64,000 nucleotides of DNA from contig NC_088317.1 in assembly GCF_910592395.1 (NCBI RefSeq), positions 18,276,039 through 18,340,038 on the forward strand, given 5' to 3'. The position numbers and the translations under genes were made by a program. The notes beneath the pieces were generated by a model. The model saw nothing but the letters and a program-made list of their open reading frames with translations. It did no database searches and was not told where the DNA came from. Positions 48,138-61,523 of this stretch are shown piece after piece. Position 1 is the stretch's first letter, and each line of letters opens with the position of its first letter. The DNA is from Lineus longissimus. Lineage: Eukaryota; Nemertea; Pilidiophora; Heteronemertea; Lineidae.

Positions 48138-49059
48138 GTGCATGACACACTGAACTCAGTGTAAACCTCACCACCTGAACCGTATGTTAACACACAAACC
48201 ACACCAAGTGTGTGTAAATCACTCAATCAGACCTCTACGTAAACACACAGCCCATCCTTACATTCTGAACTCGATGTAAAACCAGCCTTAGAGGGAATCA
48301 GTCGACAATGAGGTTCCTTAGAATAGATGTGCAGCAAGAGATACCACATTCTTTCTTCCTATCTCACGCCATCAGTTCCAACCATCCATTTGCATTGAAG
48401 TCATGGATCAACCACACCGTTGTTAAACATGTTGAATGAAATATAGATGTATGGCCCTCAGGTCTGACCCCAACCGACACTCAAATCAAATCTACATTAG
48501 ATCCTGAGCCCCTTTGGTCATAGGGAATATGAGATCAGAGTATCTTCATATCCTCGCCATCACGCACTTGGCCAAGGCTGGTCAGCTTGACTTACTCTAT
48601 CTCCTTCAACATGTTAAATAAAATATTTACGTCCGGTCAGCAAGTCTGTCCACAACGCTCACTCAATTTAAGCTTCAATCGGTCCTCATGCTTTTAAGCC
48701 TAATTTCCAATACGGCAAATTGGGAAATTACACAGCTTCATGGTTATTGGATTACTTTGCAGTAAGATACTGGCTTGGTTGTGGAACTGATCACAAAGCC
48801 CTGTAAGCGACAAAACCACTGTGGAAAAATGCTGTGGTACGCTATGTTGAATCAGACCTTTATCTTCTGTGCTACTATACATTTAAAGCAGCAGAAACAT
48901 TATAGACATTATTTAGACAGCTAATCCATCCAGTGACAAACCCACTGCACTCTTGGGCAAAACAGCCTGTAATATTGATCAAGTAGTAAAGTGAGATGAG
49001 TACTTGACGTGTTCCAGTGATACCATTATACACTCGAAGATAATCAAGGATGAGTTAAG

Positions 49060-49510
49060 AGATCCTGTCCTAATATTGCTAATATCGGGTGCATCTATAA
49101 CCACCTCGGAACATCTTTTACATACTACATGTAGCATGGCTTGATAGGACATGTAGGATTGGTTTCGATTGGTCATGTTGGTGGATTTTAGCTACTAATG
49201 AAAGATACAATAAGAACCAACAATGTGTAGGTGGTTTCGTTGGCCGAATCAACAGATCCCAATATTACTAATATCATGCGTTTCTTAACGTCCCCGTTGT
49301 CCTGGCATGGGGACATCTTCCATATACTATAGTACGGCCTGATAGGACAGGTTGGAGGGTTTCGATTGGTCATGTTGATGGTTTTTAGCTACTGATGAAA
49401 GATACAACACGAATCAACAGACTCTATCCCAGTATTACTAGTATCGGACGCATCCAACTGTCTCGGTGTCTTGACAGAGGGACATCTTCGACATGCTACA
49501 TATGATGACA
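49060..49510. repeat. Diverged tandem array, period ~170-198 bp, ~2.5 copies
   Basis: Anchors recur: CTAATATTGCTAATATCGGG (49070), CCAATATTACTAATATCATG (49259), CCAGTATTACTAGTATCGGA (49429); GATAGGACATGTAGG (49143), GATAGGACAGGTTGG (49341); TTTCGATTGGTCATGTTG twice; and GCTACTAATGAAAGATACAA / GCTACTGATGAAAGATACAA. Minus-strand frames in the units share a short M-T-N-R-N motif because of the repetition. Confidence 0.8.
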
Positions 49511-52500
49511 AATATGATTTAATCTTTGAAAAGTTGAAACAAATGACAAAGTGCATAATACTCTGTATTTGACATGAGACTACCAATATCTATTCCGATA
49601 TAAAAAAACTCCTAGAAATTCGTGTTAACAATCGCTCCTAACGAGATTTTTCAATTTTGTCGCAATGGTCATGTTGTCAATCCCTCGATCCAGGGTTGAC
49701 CACAAATATAGAAATGTACCGGTAACCAATTTTATTTGGAAACCAAACCCTTTTACCCCTTCGAAATAGCCGCAGTATTGGAATAATGGAATAATGGCTA
49801 ATAAAACTGATGTCTCATTTTGGGATAGTTAAATACAAACTCGATATCGGGTATTTCGTTTTGGTCATAACGCTGTCTTCAGCCCCTCAATGGTTAATCG
49901 CAGTATTGACAAAGACACCAATACACAGGGCATATGTCAAACCAAGATATACACAGTAATCTGCTCTGAATGTACAATGAAGGCATATTAATAACATTTT
50001 CATACACATTTCAAAAGCCCGATGGGTAACTAATTGTCCGATTTCTTTCTTCCTCGATGAGACTCTTTTCAAGCTGTTATGCTCACTTGCAATGACCGTT
50101 TAGGCCACACTTCATTTATCATATGTTTAATGTTATTTTCCAGTGTAAGGATTTGATAGTTGGCATGGTATTGGTATAACCATAGTTTGAAAACAGATGA
50201 TAGCATTGGATCAACTAAGCGTTATCTTCTCCAGCAACTTTTATTTACAATAGTAGCATTAGGACTGAGCGTTAAGACGCCGATGTTATCGCTAATGCAC
50301 ATAGAGCAAGAGCGACAAGACCTATATGAAACCTAGAATTAGGATTTTCGGGTCTATGTCTAGCAGTAAACCTCATATGTGGTTTGGTGTCAATGGCTTG
50401 GTGCTCTCTCATGCCGAGAAAGAAAATGTAGGTTCTTTATCAGATTTTGGCAACAAAGAGCGAGACCCTATGTCATCTATGTCGGAATTAGACGCCTACT
50501 GGTCCGCCTTGTACAGTGATTTTAACGATAAAGAGCGACTGACTATATTGTCGTGACATTTGCTGTGCGATAGTTCTGTCGGTGAGGTTCTGTCGGTGTT
50601 AACTGTTGACTGATGACTGTGTTGATATTTAAGGCCAGGTTATTGGGATCAACTCCGCATGTCTGACTTTTGATAACGTGGCGTTAAGTCATGTTACTTT
50701 ATTTCACACTCGTAACAAAGACACCTCGCTGCCACGTCCTGCAATAAAGACCAAGTTGGTCCAAACACTTTTCAGACACCTCCTAGACAGAACTGAAAGT
50801 CACAAGCAAATGTCATCATTGGAACTAGGCATGAAATGCCTAAAGCAGCATCCGCCTCTGAACACCAAATCCAGCGGTCGTTATCCGTTTCATCCGGATG
50901 GCCATTTTCACAGTCATAATAAAGACAGCAGGTCACCACCTCTCCACAATATTTGTCCATCTAATGATCCAACTAGCCATCAATGCTGACCAACACATGC
51001 TGGGCACACGACCCCTTAAAATGATTACCCTCTAAAGTAATATCAGACGATGACCAGCGGGCATACTGGGAACCCTGTTATAAGCCAATTAGGGCCGGTA
51101 CCTCCTGCTCTAAGGCAGGCTCCTTCTACAGGGTCTTTCCGTCCCCTGTAACTCCGTCAACGCATCACATAGCGTGTTAATTAGATAAAGATCTCTTACT
51201 AACGAAACGCAGATTTGTAAGGAAAGATTACGGCAAGCTGAAATGTTAGTGACGGGCGGTGGTATGAATGAGCTAGCGGTTATCCAGTTATCTTAATATC
51301 TGAAATGGGATAGTTGTTGACCAGCGAAGACCGTGTTGCTTGTCCGGTGCTTTGCTGCTTGTTGATGCCGGGAGTTGGATGGTCATTCACTTTTGCATTT
51401 TGAGTCTGCGAAAACATCTGTAATTATTGACTGTTGAAAGGACTACAGTAGAGAAAATTCTGGCAGCAGTGATGGTCTGGTCGAGTATGCTCTCACCTTC
51501 ATACCCATATGTATCTTCCTGTGGTAGCGGATTCGAAGAGCATCAGTTCCACTGTGACTTATTTGGTTGATATGATTTCAATGCTCCCAACCTTACACAT
51601 TATGAGCCTGATAAACTGAAATCATGTGTTGGGTTGGTATAAATATCATGAGCCATCTTGAAGCATCTCCTTGTCATTTTCATTCCAGTCACGCAACATG
51701 GTGCAGACATGACTATTTCCATCCTCGAGGTCAAGTTTCGAAAAGAATAACAAAGCTATTTACTTGACTATAAGAAGCTGGCGTGACCTTGGAAGTGATA
51801 TGTTGGCCCAAGAGGTTGAAGGATATTGAACCTATACATATCAACAAATTACCATGATTTGTGTACAGCCAAGGGAGACAACAGTACCATATTTTGAAAT
51901 ACATGGTCTTATAGCGTTTTGAATGTTAAACTTGGTGGCGAAAGTTTTTCTGAGAATGGCTAAAATAGTGGATTTATTCTGTTTGATACTGGTTGGTCGC
52001 GGACTGTCAAAGGTTTTGAAATAATGCACTGGTTACAAGCTTAAGTTTAAGACAATATGGTCATTGATGCATTTTAAAGGATAGCGAGATTTTTCTCTCC
52101 AAGGGTCGCCGCTGCCGGTGTGCCACCCTTTGATCTTTATATTTAATGCCCATTTCAGACTTTCCCCTGCAGAGTTCATGTGAACCACCCAGCAGTAGCT
52201 ACATATATCCGAAGGACTTACGAATGGCATAACTAACAAGAATCAGCTCAAGAACCAGTAAAAATGCAGTTTTAGCATGTTTAAGGAAGGATGATTTTTC
52301 AAGAGGGATTACTGTATTAATTTTTTTTCCAACTTAAGTACCGGGACCATGTTAACACGACATGGTAATAAATATGCAGGGATTTGCCATATAAGACTAT
52401 GTAATGTCTCCAGCTACACTTGGGACAAGTTGACAGGAATTCCGACACATGAGTGTGCATAAAATCTACACTACAAGCAATGAGAACTCATGATTTATTT

Positions 52501-53394
52501 TGAATATGTAAAACAATACGGAAACTTTGCTGTTTTTTTAAATATGATTATTTAATCTACATGACCTCCCACAACGCTAAACTTGTTATTCCTTCGACTC
52601 TGACCCTTTGAACTCGGATCTGGCTCAGTTTTGTTCAATCAAACACGCATTATCCACCACAATCACATTGGTTTTAACGAAAAAAAGTCAAGAGGAAAAT
52701 ATGAACATGGAGTATTGTTTCTGGTTTAATGCTTAAAACCGCTGATAGCTTTGCATGTATGTATGCATTTCCTTAATCTTGACTCCATGATTGAGAGTGA
52801 ATAGTATGTCTACTTCAAGATAAACTCACCCACGCAAATGAAAAACTGGTCATTCACTGAGACAGGAAAGCATACCATAGCTTACATATCATACCTTTAT
52901 CAGAAGCCATTGCTGATGGACTGGCCACCTTTCCTGAAGAAACCCAAGACAAATACACAAGTTCCTGTTTCAAGTTAGCCAATGTCTTTGATGCGAAGAA
53001 CCTGCCAATCTCATAGTGAAAGCATTATCAAGAGCGTTTACCTGCTGGGTGATATGTCAAGACTGTCAAGTGTCTCTAACTTGCTTAGAACATTTCAACA
53101 AGCCCACCCAAAAACAGGCCCACCAGCCAATCCACCCAAAAGGGGCAGAGACGATTGTGCTAAGCATATTGCCTTCAAAGTTGATGGAGTGACCCTACGG
53201 AAGTGAATCCAGAGCATACCTCTCAAAGAAACTGCAACTGCTTCTTATCAACTTACCAATAGTTCATGAAAAAAACTTGTTGACATAAACACAGACAGTG
53301 GTATGCTAAGTAGTTTATATTATCCAAACTATGACCTGACTGGTGCATTCACCACTATTTTGACGGATACCTTTTTATTTTGCTGGTATCTTCA
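49511..53394. other. Long stretch without a supported gene
   Basis: A plus-strand frame at about 50326-50556 ends in a TGA and has an acidic, aromatic end (SELDAYWSALYSDFNDKER) that looks protein-like. I cannot identify it or give it a promoter or splice site. Otherwise only unidentified open frames and AT-rich sequence are seen. Confidence 0.4.
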
Positions 53395-54090
53395 GTGCTG
53401 CCAAGTCGATTCATGATGCTGCATTAACCGCTGTTTTTAAAAATATCCCTTTGTCAATGTTTTACTTTCGTTATCTTCATCTGCCAAGCCAATCATAACC
53501 AGAGCTGGGCAGCTCCATCAGCTGCTGATAGTTCTTGTCAACGATGATAGTTTTTTTGACAAGTTATCTGGATTATCGACACTTTCTTTCATCACCAAGT
53601 CTGAATGGCTAAACTGGTCTGGTCTGTGTTTTTTTTTACATTGAAGGTTATCAAGGTTAACTTTAGTGCTACCAGGTCAACCCCTGTCCATCAGACATAG
53701 GCAGTGCCACAAATTACTAAAGGAACTGAAATACAGATTTTACTAAAGGTCATCTCCATTATTGACAGTTTCTTTCATCATCAAGGCTGAACAGCTAAAT
53801 CTCTTGACCTCTCGTCTGTTTTCACATGGTGTTTTTATCTGTTGCCCAGAATATCTTCAGTACTCGATCATGACCATGCCATTTGACGGACAGCTACATC
53901 AACTATTGACAGTTTTTGTCAACAAGTACCGATTTTTCTGAGGTTTTCTCCACTATTGCCAGTTTCTTTCATCACCAAGGCTGATTGAATGGCTAAACTT
54001 GTGTGGTCTGACTTCTGTGTTCACATATCTTCTTGATTTAAACTTACAATCACCATACCAAGTTCATTGTTCAGGGCTGCCGAGATAATT
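53395..54090. repeat. Diverged tandem array, period ~190 bp, 3+ copies
   Basis: The block TATCGACACTTTCTTTCATC ACCAAGTCTGAATGGCTAAA (53572) recurs as TTGACAGTTTCTTTCATCATCAAGGCTGAACAGCTAAA (53761) and TTGCCAGTTTCTTTCATCAC CAAGGCTGATTGAATGGCTAAA (53953), each followed by TCTGTGTT/TCTGTTTTCAC-type sequence. A second block, CAGCTCCATCAGCTGCTGATAGTTCTTGTCAACGA/CAGCTACATCAACTATTGACAGTTTTTGTCAACAA, appears twice about 375 nt apart. I see no open frame through the array. Confidence 0.75.
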
Positions 54091-57000
54091 CATCACCACT
54101 CAGGAGTGTCACTGTAGAATTCACTATTGCACGACAGATGCATATGCTGCCAGAAATAATACTTTTGACCAGGATTGTATATCAATATACTCTGATGGTA
54201 CGATGTTCGCATGCATAATAATGAGTCGTGGGAGTTCTAGTAGTGACTAACCATGGACATGATGGATGAACTCCACTATCAAAATACAGTTTCATTGATT
54301 CTAGCCCATCATTGATTCATCCTCATCTCCACAAAAATACCTTTTTGTCTCGGTTTAGCCAGTCTAAACAAACTTTCTGTCTGTCATCCAGGACATATAC
54401 AGATATACAACTGATTCGGCTTCACCAACATGGCTTGATCATTATCGACATGAAACTTTTGTCATAAAAATTATCACTGCATGTGCGACAGCTTTGATGG
54501 TGATTGGTATGATGGTATCAACCTAAACTATAATTCAGTTTCCACGATATGACTGTCAGATATTGTATATAATTTATATTGTACATTTAAAAACGAATAC
54601 AGCTGCTAAGATAAGTTTGCTAACAAACCTTGGTTGGCACATCGAAAGGACGCATATACAAAACTAACCGTAACCCAACGCTTGATGATGACTTACCCTT
54701 TATATTCCAACCCATTATGAACCACTGTACACCAAGCAATACAGAGCTTGCCCCACGATGAAAATAACAGTCAACCGTATTCACTAAATGTGATGATCAT
54801 AGGAACAAATTAAAAACGCCTACCTTCATTCAATCAGATCCAATTTTATAGGTTGAAACCTGAGATGTTTTTGTCTGCATGACATTTTATATCAAAAGGA
54901 TTAAACGGGCTATCCGTTGATTTACACTGATGTATCCAGTTACATTAGAACAGCAGTCGAGGGAAAACTGACAGTAGAGGAAAGTGGTATCCATCCAAAT
55001 TAGTGTACTTCTACCATTTTATGACATACATGTACCACAGATTCTACCTTTAACGAAGCTACAATAAGGAGCCAGTTGGGCCAGATAAAGTTTCACAAGT
55101 CGCTGACAGGTGTCTCTTCTATCTCCCAGTACATTCACACTATTCATGCTTGTATGACAAATGTTTTCATTAACAAGTCAATCTAGACACCATTCTGTAA
55201 CAAAGTCACCGGACAGAGACCACCAACTTCTGACTGACTTCTTGCGTAAAAGGGAAATATAGTCATGCAGAAACTAGGGGTCCAGTCTTTTGAATCACTG
55301 GTGGCTGACAGAAAGACTTCCTAATTCCTCCCTCCCTCAAGCCAAAGCAAAAAACTCCCATTAACACACCAAATGTGATAACAGCGTGACAATCTAGTCT
55401 GCCGTCGCTCTCAACACAGTTTGCATTAAGCATTGTTCAACACAGCAACTGTTGTAACTGAAGCGATGAGACACATCTCCAAATTATTCATTCCTCCCGG
55501 AGTGATTTACAAGCACCGATGCAGAAAAGACGCTGCTTTAATGTGAATGCTTGTCACTGGCTACATTGTCACAGCTCAAGTTGCAAAGGATTGCAAAGAG
55601 CGATATTTTTCTATTCATGCGCATCTCTGGGAATGGTGATGAAAATAATGCGTAGGTTTACTATATCACACATCTTTGTCTCTGTTTCCTCTCGTAGTAA
55701 GGCTTAACTAATGGTATAAATGTTTTAGAACAGTGTTAGATATTAGCCCCAAACATCTAGGCAAGAGTAAGAAAACCCCAGCGTGCAGACCTTCCATGTT
55801 GTTTCAAGTAAAAACATGATGACAAAACTACATCAAATGTGCATAATATTTTGCGATTGATGTGTCTGTTGTTGACATTATTTCGTGATGAACTTTAGCC
55901 ATCTATTAGATGTATAATTGGCAGAAGCTTTTCCCAGTGGTAAGGTGAAGCAGCATGCAGTCAATAGCAAACAGAAGCAAAAGTTCACGCCACTGAACAA
56001 TAATTCTATCCATTTCGTGACAAAACGTACCCATACCCGTCCACATACAGTAAGACACAGAAAAGCGATCATATTGTGCAATATGTATTCAGTAAAGGTA
56101 AGCAATTGCCTACAATCACCAAGGGGATATTGAATGTGGTAATCTTCTTCTGTACACTTGTTTGAGCAAGATGACAGATTCGAAAGAATGCGTCATGTCT
56201 CTAGCATTGCCAATGCAGCCTCTGAAACACTTGCATTTACATAGAACAACAGACTAATGCCTGGCTCATTGTCTCCGTCACCCATTTGACAGTGTCCATG
56301 TCCATTCCTGTGGAAGCACAGTGACAATCACCCTTTTGATCAATGTGCACACGGTACCATCAGCTCCAGGCGTATACTGTTAAGAACAACCCACCACCTA
56401 CTTAGAAGTTGGCAACTATTGAAAAACAAAGTGTGACTATCTTCTCATTTGCAACTACAGCTAAACTCACATTCACAATCATTATCATCATCACTATACA
56501 TGTATCTGTTCATGGTAACTGTTTCCAGTTTTCAACATTTTATTTCCCTTCGTTTTGATTTGGGAATGTTAGAACAAAGCCCGAATCTTTTTTTTCTTTC
56601 TACCATAGATTGCTAGTGAAAACAAATGTGTAAGTGTTTTTGAAAAACATTGCAACCCCAACATTTTTTCCAAATGCCCACAGGTGCCACGATGGCCCAG
56701 TCAATTGTTTAGAAACTCCAACAATTATTGTTTTTAAAAAAGGACTAGCATCAGCTAGTCAGAGTAAGGTTTTGGTGAAAATACAAGATAACAACCCGTC
56801 GATAAAGTGTTGTTAATCATGGGACAACCAAAGCTTGGTGCTCTCTTCGCATCAAAACATCACTCAACCATCAACACCACTCATCCATCAACACCGCGAA
56901 ATTTGATAACATAGAATGAATCACAAATAAAACACATCACAAATCTCACCAATCAACCAGAGATTGGTATTTTTACAACTTCCTAACACAACCATGAATA

Positions 57001-59137
57001 ATTTTCATCACAGTGACAGGTTTATACCATTTTCTTATAAAACATTCAGCGTTTCAATCCATAGCATTCTCTCATCAATTCTTCAAGTGGTAGATGTCAT
57101 CACGCTCCCTCTAAAGGCAACTCTATAGGAAATCATTGTAAACGCAGAGGTTAAATGTGTTGCACTAAGGCCAGCATTGATAATTCAAATTAACACAGAA
57201 TTTGGAAAATTTCTCAGGCTTACATACGAAATACAGATTTCACAGAATGCCAAATATGTTAGTATCAATGAGTAAATGCTCACAGCAGGTATCTTCCTGT
57301 ATTCACGTCATATTTCACACCATTTTTCCATCTTTCAACTACAAGTTAGAGAATGTCATATAATTTTGATTTGAGAGATTCGTGGACAATGGTGCTGCAC
57401 ACAACACGACAGCTTCTTGAAACTTTGGACATCGGCTATAAGGTTCTATGTGACCAAGGTTGATGCATGATTCCATGAATTTCACCTTTGGCACGTGGAA
57501 CTGTTCGGCGTTGATCTGTCAATGAGTGTAGGCTCCTACATGTGCTAGATCATCAACGATATGACAACAATGAACATAATGAACCACCTCTTGCTTGGAA
57601 AATTAGATGAAATGCTGACCTCGCAGATAAAGATTAAAATCAAGTGGATAGTGTAGCATTTGTTCGGGTAATCATAGAGTCGAGGAAATCGTAACACAGA
57701 AGGTACAAGTCATCCAATAAAATCATTCATGAGTGAAATGGCATGTATAAAGAGCAAGTGATATTCACCTATATTGCTAAAACCAACACTTGATATGCTT
57801 ATAGAAGCATGAGTCCCGTTCAAATCGGCCATCCAGGACTTATTTTGAGTCTTTGTGATAGAACTTCCTCTCAAGTAGTTATAGACTAATATAACAATTC
57901 TAAAGGTGTAAAATTGCCAACCCAAGGATAAAGTCGGTGATTATTAACGGAATTTTTAAGATCTTGATCTAAACAGAATTTTAATCAGTTTGAAAATATT
58001 AAAACGGGTAATCATAATGGTGTGACTAATGTTTTGTTAAAGTTATGACCAACTAGTTGCCCATAATGTGTTATCATTGTGTGTATGTTGCCCCCAAGTC
58101 ATGAGCCGTGGCTGGTACCCTATTCAAAATCTCTAAAGCTAAGTGTTAAGTGTCCTCGGCAAAGGTTGTGCAGCAGTAACATTAATAGGACAAACGCACC
58201 GACCCTGACCCGCTCAGTGGGGGGACTTCAACCTGTGCCACTTAGAGTTAAATCTTTTTCACATACCGCCCGAGGATGTAGCTTTTTTAGAAAGTGGCTG
58301 GTTGCATTAGCAGCTACTTGACATTGGTACTACATGTGATAAGACAGATAGGCCTACTTTTTAGTCATCATAGGTAGAGTTTGTAAATTGACAACTTTAC
58401 AGGCAATGGTCCTGATATTTGAGTTGATACAGTATAGTCTGATGTCATGAAAGCACGTTACATGCTTTGTGAAGAAATATCGATGATACTCCGCAACGGA
58501 AAAGTTCCCAAACCCTATTGACTTCTACAACCTGAACAGTACATGATTTAATTCAGCTGCATGCAACATCTGTAACAATGCCGTGTCTGGTCCAGCTAGA
58601 CAGTTTTCTCGTCTGAAAAGGAGAAGCTATAGACACGTTTTATTGCATCGACTGGCCTACAGCTTATAATGCAATCACGAAATCTGCCTCGCGAGCATGA
58701 CAAAGGTCACTTGCGTGCTGTGTGCCAAAAGTCAGTATCTATTACATAAAAGCCGCCGAACAAATATGCAACTATGAAAGAAAGAAATTATGTTCTTTTT
58801 CTGATAAAGCTTTTCTTGATAAAGAGTTGGCAATACTAATGCATTGATTAAATCTGCCTGCAACCACGAGGCTCTTCCGTCCTGACTGAAACAAATCCAG
58901 TATCTGTTACAAAAAAACATGTGGGTCCATGACCGAAAAAACTTCATCTGACAGACTATTTGTGAGAAAGTTCTTCTTGATGAAAGATTAGACCACTTAT
59001 TGACTAATATCGATTGGTTGGAAAGAATCGAGGAAAGAACTAAGTATTGATGCATGGCAACATGGCATTCTATTGCGCGATTCTGTCAAGCTTTTACGTG
59101 AAATAAAAAACTGAAAAATATGTTCCTTTACAACAAC
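54091..59137. other. Long stretch without a supported gene
   Basis: The sequence is AT-rich with no recognised protein segment. There is no SINE box pair and no array of note. Short open frames on both strands overlap one another. Confidence 0.45.
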
Positions 59138-59211
59138 GGCTTCATGGCATAGTGGGTAAGACGGCAAGGTTTAAGAGTCGAGGGTTCCGAGTTCGAAGCC
59201 GCTCGAGGAAT
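59138..59211 (+). mobile_element. tRNA-like unit (Leu-TAA-like loop), SINE head or pseudogene
   Basis: A good box A TGGCATAGTGGGTAAGACGG (59145) and a box-B-like GAGTTCGAAGCC (59189) are separated by TTTAAGA, the anticodon loop typical of tRNA-Leu(TAA). The anticodon stem does not pair and the acceptor stem is missing. ATTTTTAATTTTTTC follows and could end Pol III transcription. It is most likely a tRNA-derived SINE head or decayed tRNA gene. The next ~300 nt are richer in GC and carry an unremarkable open frame (59152-59484). Confidence 0.55.
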
Positions 59212-61410
59212 ATTTTTAATTTTTTCTTTACACGAGAGCGTCTCTGTGACCGGTCTGGTCAATTATCTTGTTGTTTGTGCAGTCAAGTGAGACCATCGTT
59301 GGGAGTCTATCTTCTTACAAGTGCAGTTGGTCGTTTGATGGTCGGGCGGTTGTGCTTTCCGGCTTGGCCGTTAGGGGTTTATGCATGCATGTTAGCTTTA
59401 AGCGAATTGCGTCCAGTAGAACCAACCCAAACATGGGCGGAGTACGATATCAAATTTTCTCGTAATATCTGGCCTGTTGACTGAAGTTGCCTGAACTAAC
59501 ATACGATAGGCTAATTAGAATTCTCAAGGCGGTTTTACTGCTAGGCTAATCCATGGTCAACATGTTTCAAGGTCGACGTCCAAGCGTTCAAAGCAGAAAA
59601 TGGTTCTATTGATTGTACTTCATTTGTATGAAATATTGATATCTGGAAATTTATAAGGGGCCGAACTACAGGACAAGATGCGAGAAATTTTCGCACAATA
59701 ACAGTTTCGTAGAATTTATAGATCGCTTGGGAACGAATTTTCCATTTTCTATGGCTCAGTTGAATTTAGTATAAATTGCAAGTGAGGACATAAAATTTGC
59801 GGACTGGCGATATTTCAAAAGTAATTGCATAATTTGTAACATACCCGTTGGGAACTGACGAAAATGAGATGCCATTATCGTATTTGTTTCCGAATTCACA
59901 AGTTGCGATGAGTATTTGAACGTGATGGATATTTTCTTTCTTGGGCCTTGAGTTAACTCATGGTGTTGAAAGGTATAGTCAAATACTCTGTATTTTGTTA
60001 CAGATTAGCATTATAGTATTGACACAGTTAAAGTAACCTTGCTTTGGATGTGCAACGCTACATTCAGCAATCCTGACTAGAGCCCGGTACAGACGCATCC
60101 GCATAAGACAGTTTCTAATCTGGGGTGCTTTGACCCTAACTATACCACAGCAAAACTATACCAGGGCTTTAGCTGTATAGTACCACACAATTACCTAACT
60201 GTCAAATCTCTCCCAGACCTAGCCCCTAAACTGGGTCATATTTACAGCCATCCCTCTTCGCAATTCCTCATTAACAAACCAAATCCATGTCATGTCAAAG
60301 GGTTATCAATAGCAATGATCAACTGAACAATCAGTCATTCAAAATGAAAAAGATTCCATTTATATAACGGGCACGCCCACAATATAACATCATGCAATTT
60401 GACATGGAGCATCCCGACAACTATATGAAAGCGAGAGTGATATATGGCCTTATGGACAAAAGAGCACCGCCAGTGATATGTCCGTGTGACACATGGGTGC
60501 TCATATCGCTACATCATACATGTAGTCGCACTTTAAAATCATAAAGCAATATCATAAAAGTGTATTCATTTTTATTTCTAATGCAGTACCCAAATTTAGA
60601 TTGAACTAATAAAGCAAGTGCGGTTCAGAATGTAGGTACATATAGTGTCACAATGTCGCTGGAATCAGAACTGCTTGAAAATGACTCGTTAGACATTTCA
60701 ATATTTTCAATTTAGATAAGCCATCCAGGTTTATACCAACGGTATATGCCCACTGACTAGGTCAACCTGTTCTAGCCTGATGTAAATTCATGACAAATTT
60801 ATAAACCTGACCCTTTCAGGTCTCAGTCAGCCAGCTGCTGCGAGGTCCCATCCGGGTTAATCAGGAACTGCGTATAAAATATAGCCATATGTATGAAATT
60901 GCAATGAACAATGGAGTTCAGTAATACTTGTAATATACGAAGAGAATATACCACTCCAAAAAGGACAAACAGATGTTGGTGACCCCCCCCCCCCTTCTTA
61001 GCAGATATACTCGACCCTGCGAAAGATTGACAACATATTAAAAACCCTATTACAGCTTCCAAAAAACCTCTCTTGATAGGTTGTTACATCCTCTCTTTTT
61101 TCGATATCACAGGAAAGACACTGATCATTTTTTAGCTTTTCTTGGGCCGGTGTGACAGCGGATATAGTCCCCCTGGAGTCATAGTCCGGTAGCATTGTAT
61201 TTGATCAATTAAGCAGCATGATCTATTGTACCGCGAACCCTAACCAAAACATTTAGCAATGCGGGCTATTGTTACACGGACTATCAGCCCTAGGACTACT
61301 ATCCCTTGCACACCGGATTTATACAGGATTCACATTGTCACGTTGTCATGGTTCATGGGTCTCTTTTATGTCTTTTCCACTTGTCACGAGCAAGTTGGTT
61401 TCAGCCTGAA
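59212..61410. other. Stretch without a supported gene
   Basis: The first ~280 nt may be the body of the tRNA-headed element at 59138. The rest shows no genes. A C12 run lies at 60983-60994. Confidence 0.4.
60983..60994 (+). repeat. Poly-C run (12 C)
   Basis: Twelve C follow GGTGA and precede TTCTTAG. The other strand carries G12. Confidence 0.95.
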
Positions 61411-61523
61411 GCTTGAAAACACGACATGACATGACGTGAGAGCAGTGTGACATCGTAATGAGTTCTATGTGGCCGGCTCTTCGGAAATGACTTGTTCGTT
61501 CTCGAAGTAACATATTACCTAAG
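61411..61523 (+). repeat. Dispersed repeat shared with 48.0 kb, copy 2
   Basis: GCTTGAAAACACGACATGACATGACGTGAG, then GTGACATCG, GGCCGGCTCTTCGGAAATGACTTGTTCGTTC and ATTACCTAAG follow the same order as 48024-48137. Parts of both copies read AAATGACTTGTT. It is unclassified. Confidence 0.65.

Noticed and set aside
51131-51143. GGGTCTTTCCGTC, matching a conserved large-subunit rRNA stretch in reverse
   Set aside because: Only about 13 nt match and the neighbouring sequence does not resemble rRNA, so a chance match is likely.
59152-59484. 110-codon frame after the tRNA-like unit
   Set aside because: Starts inside the tRNA-like segment and shows no domain. It is likely the body of the element read by chance.
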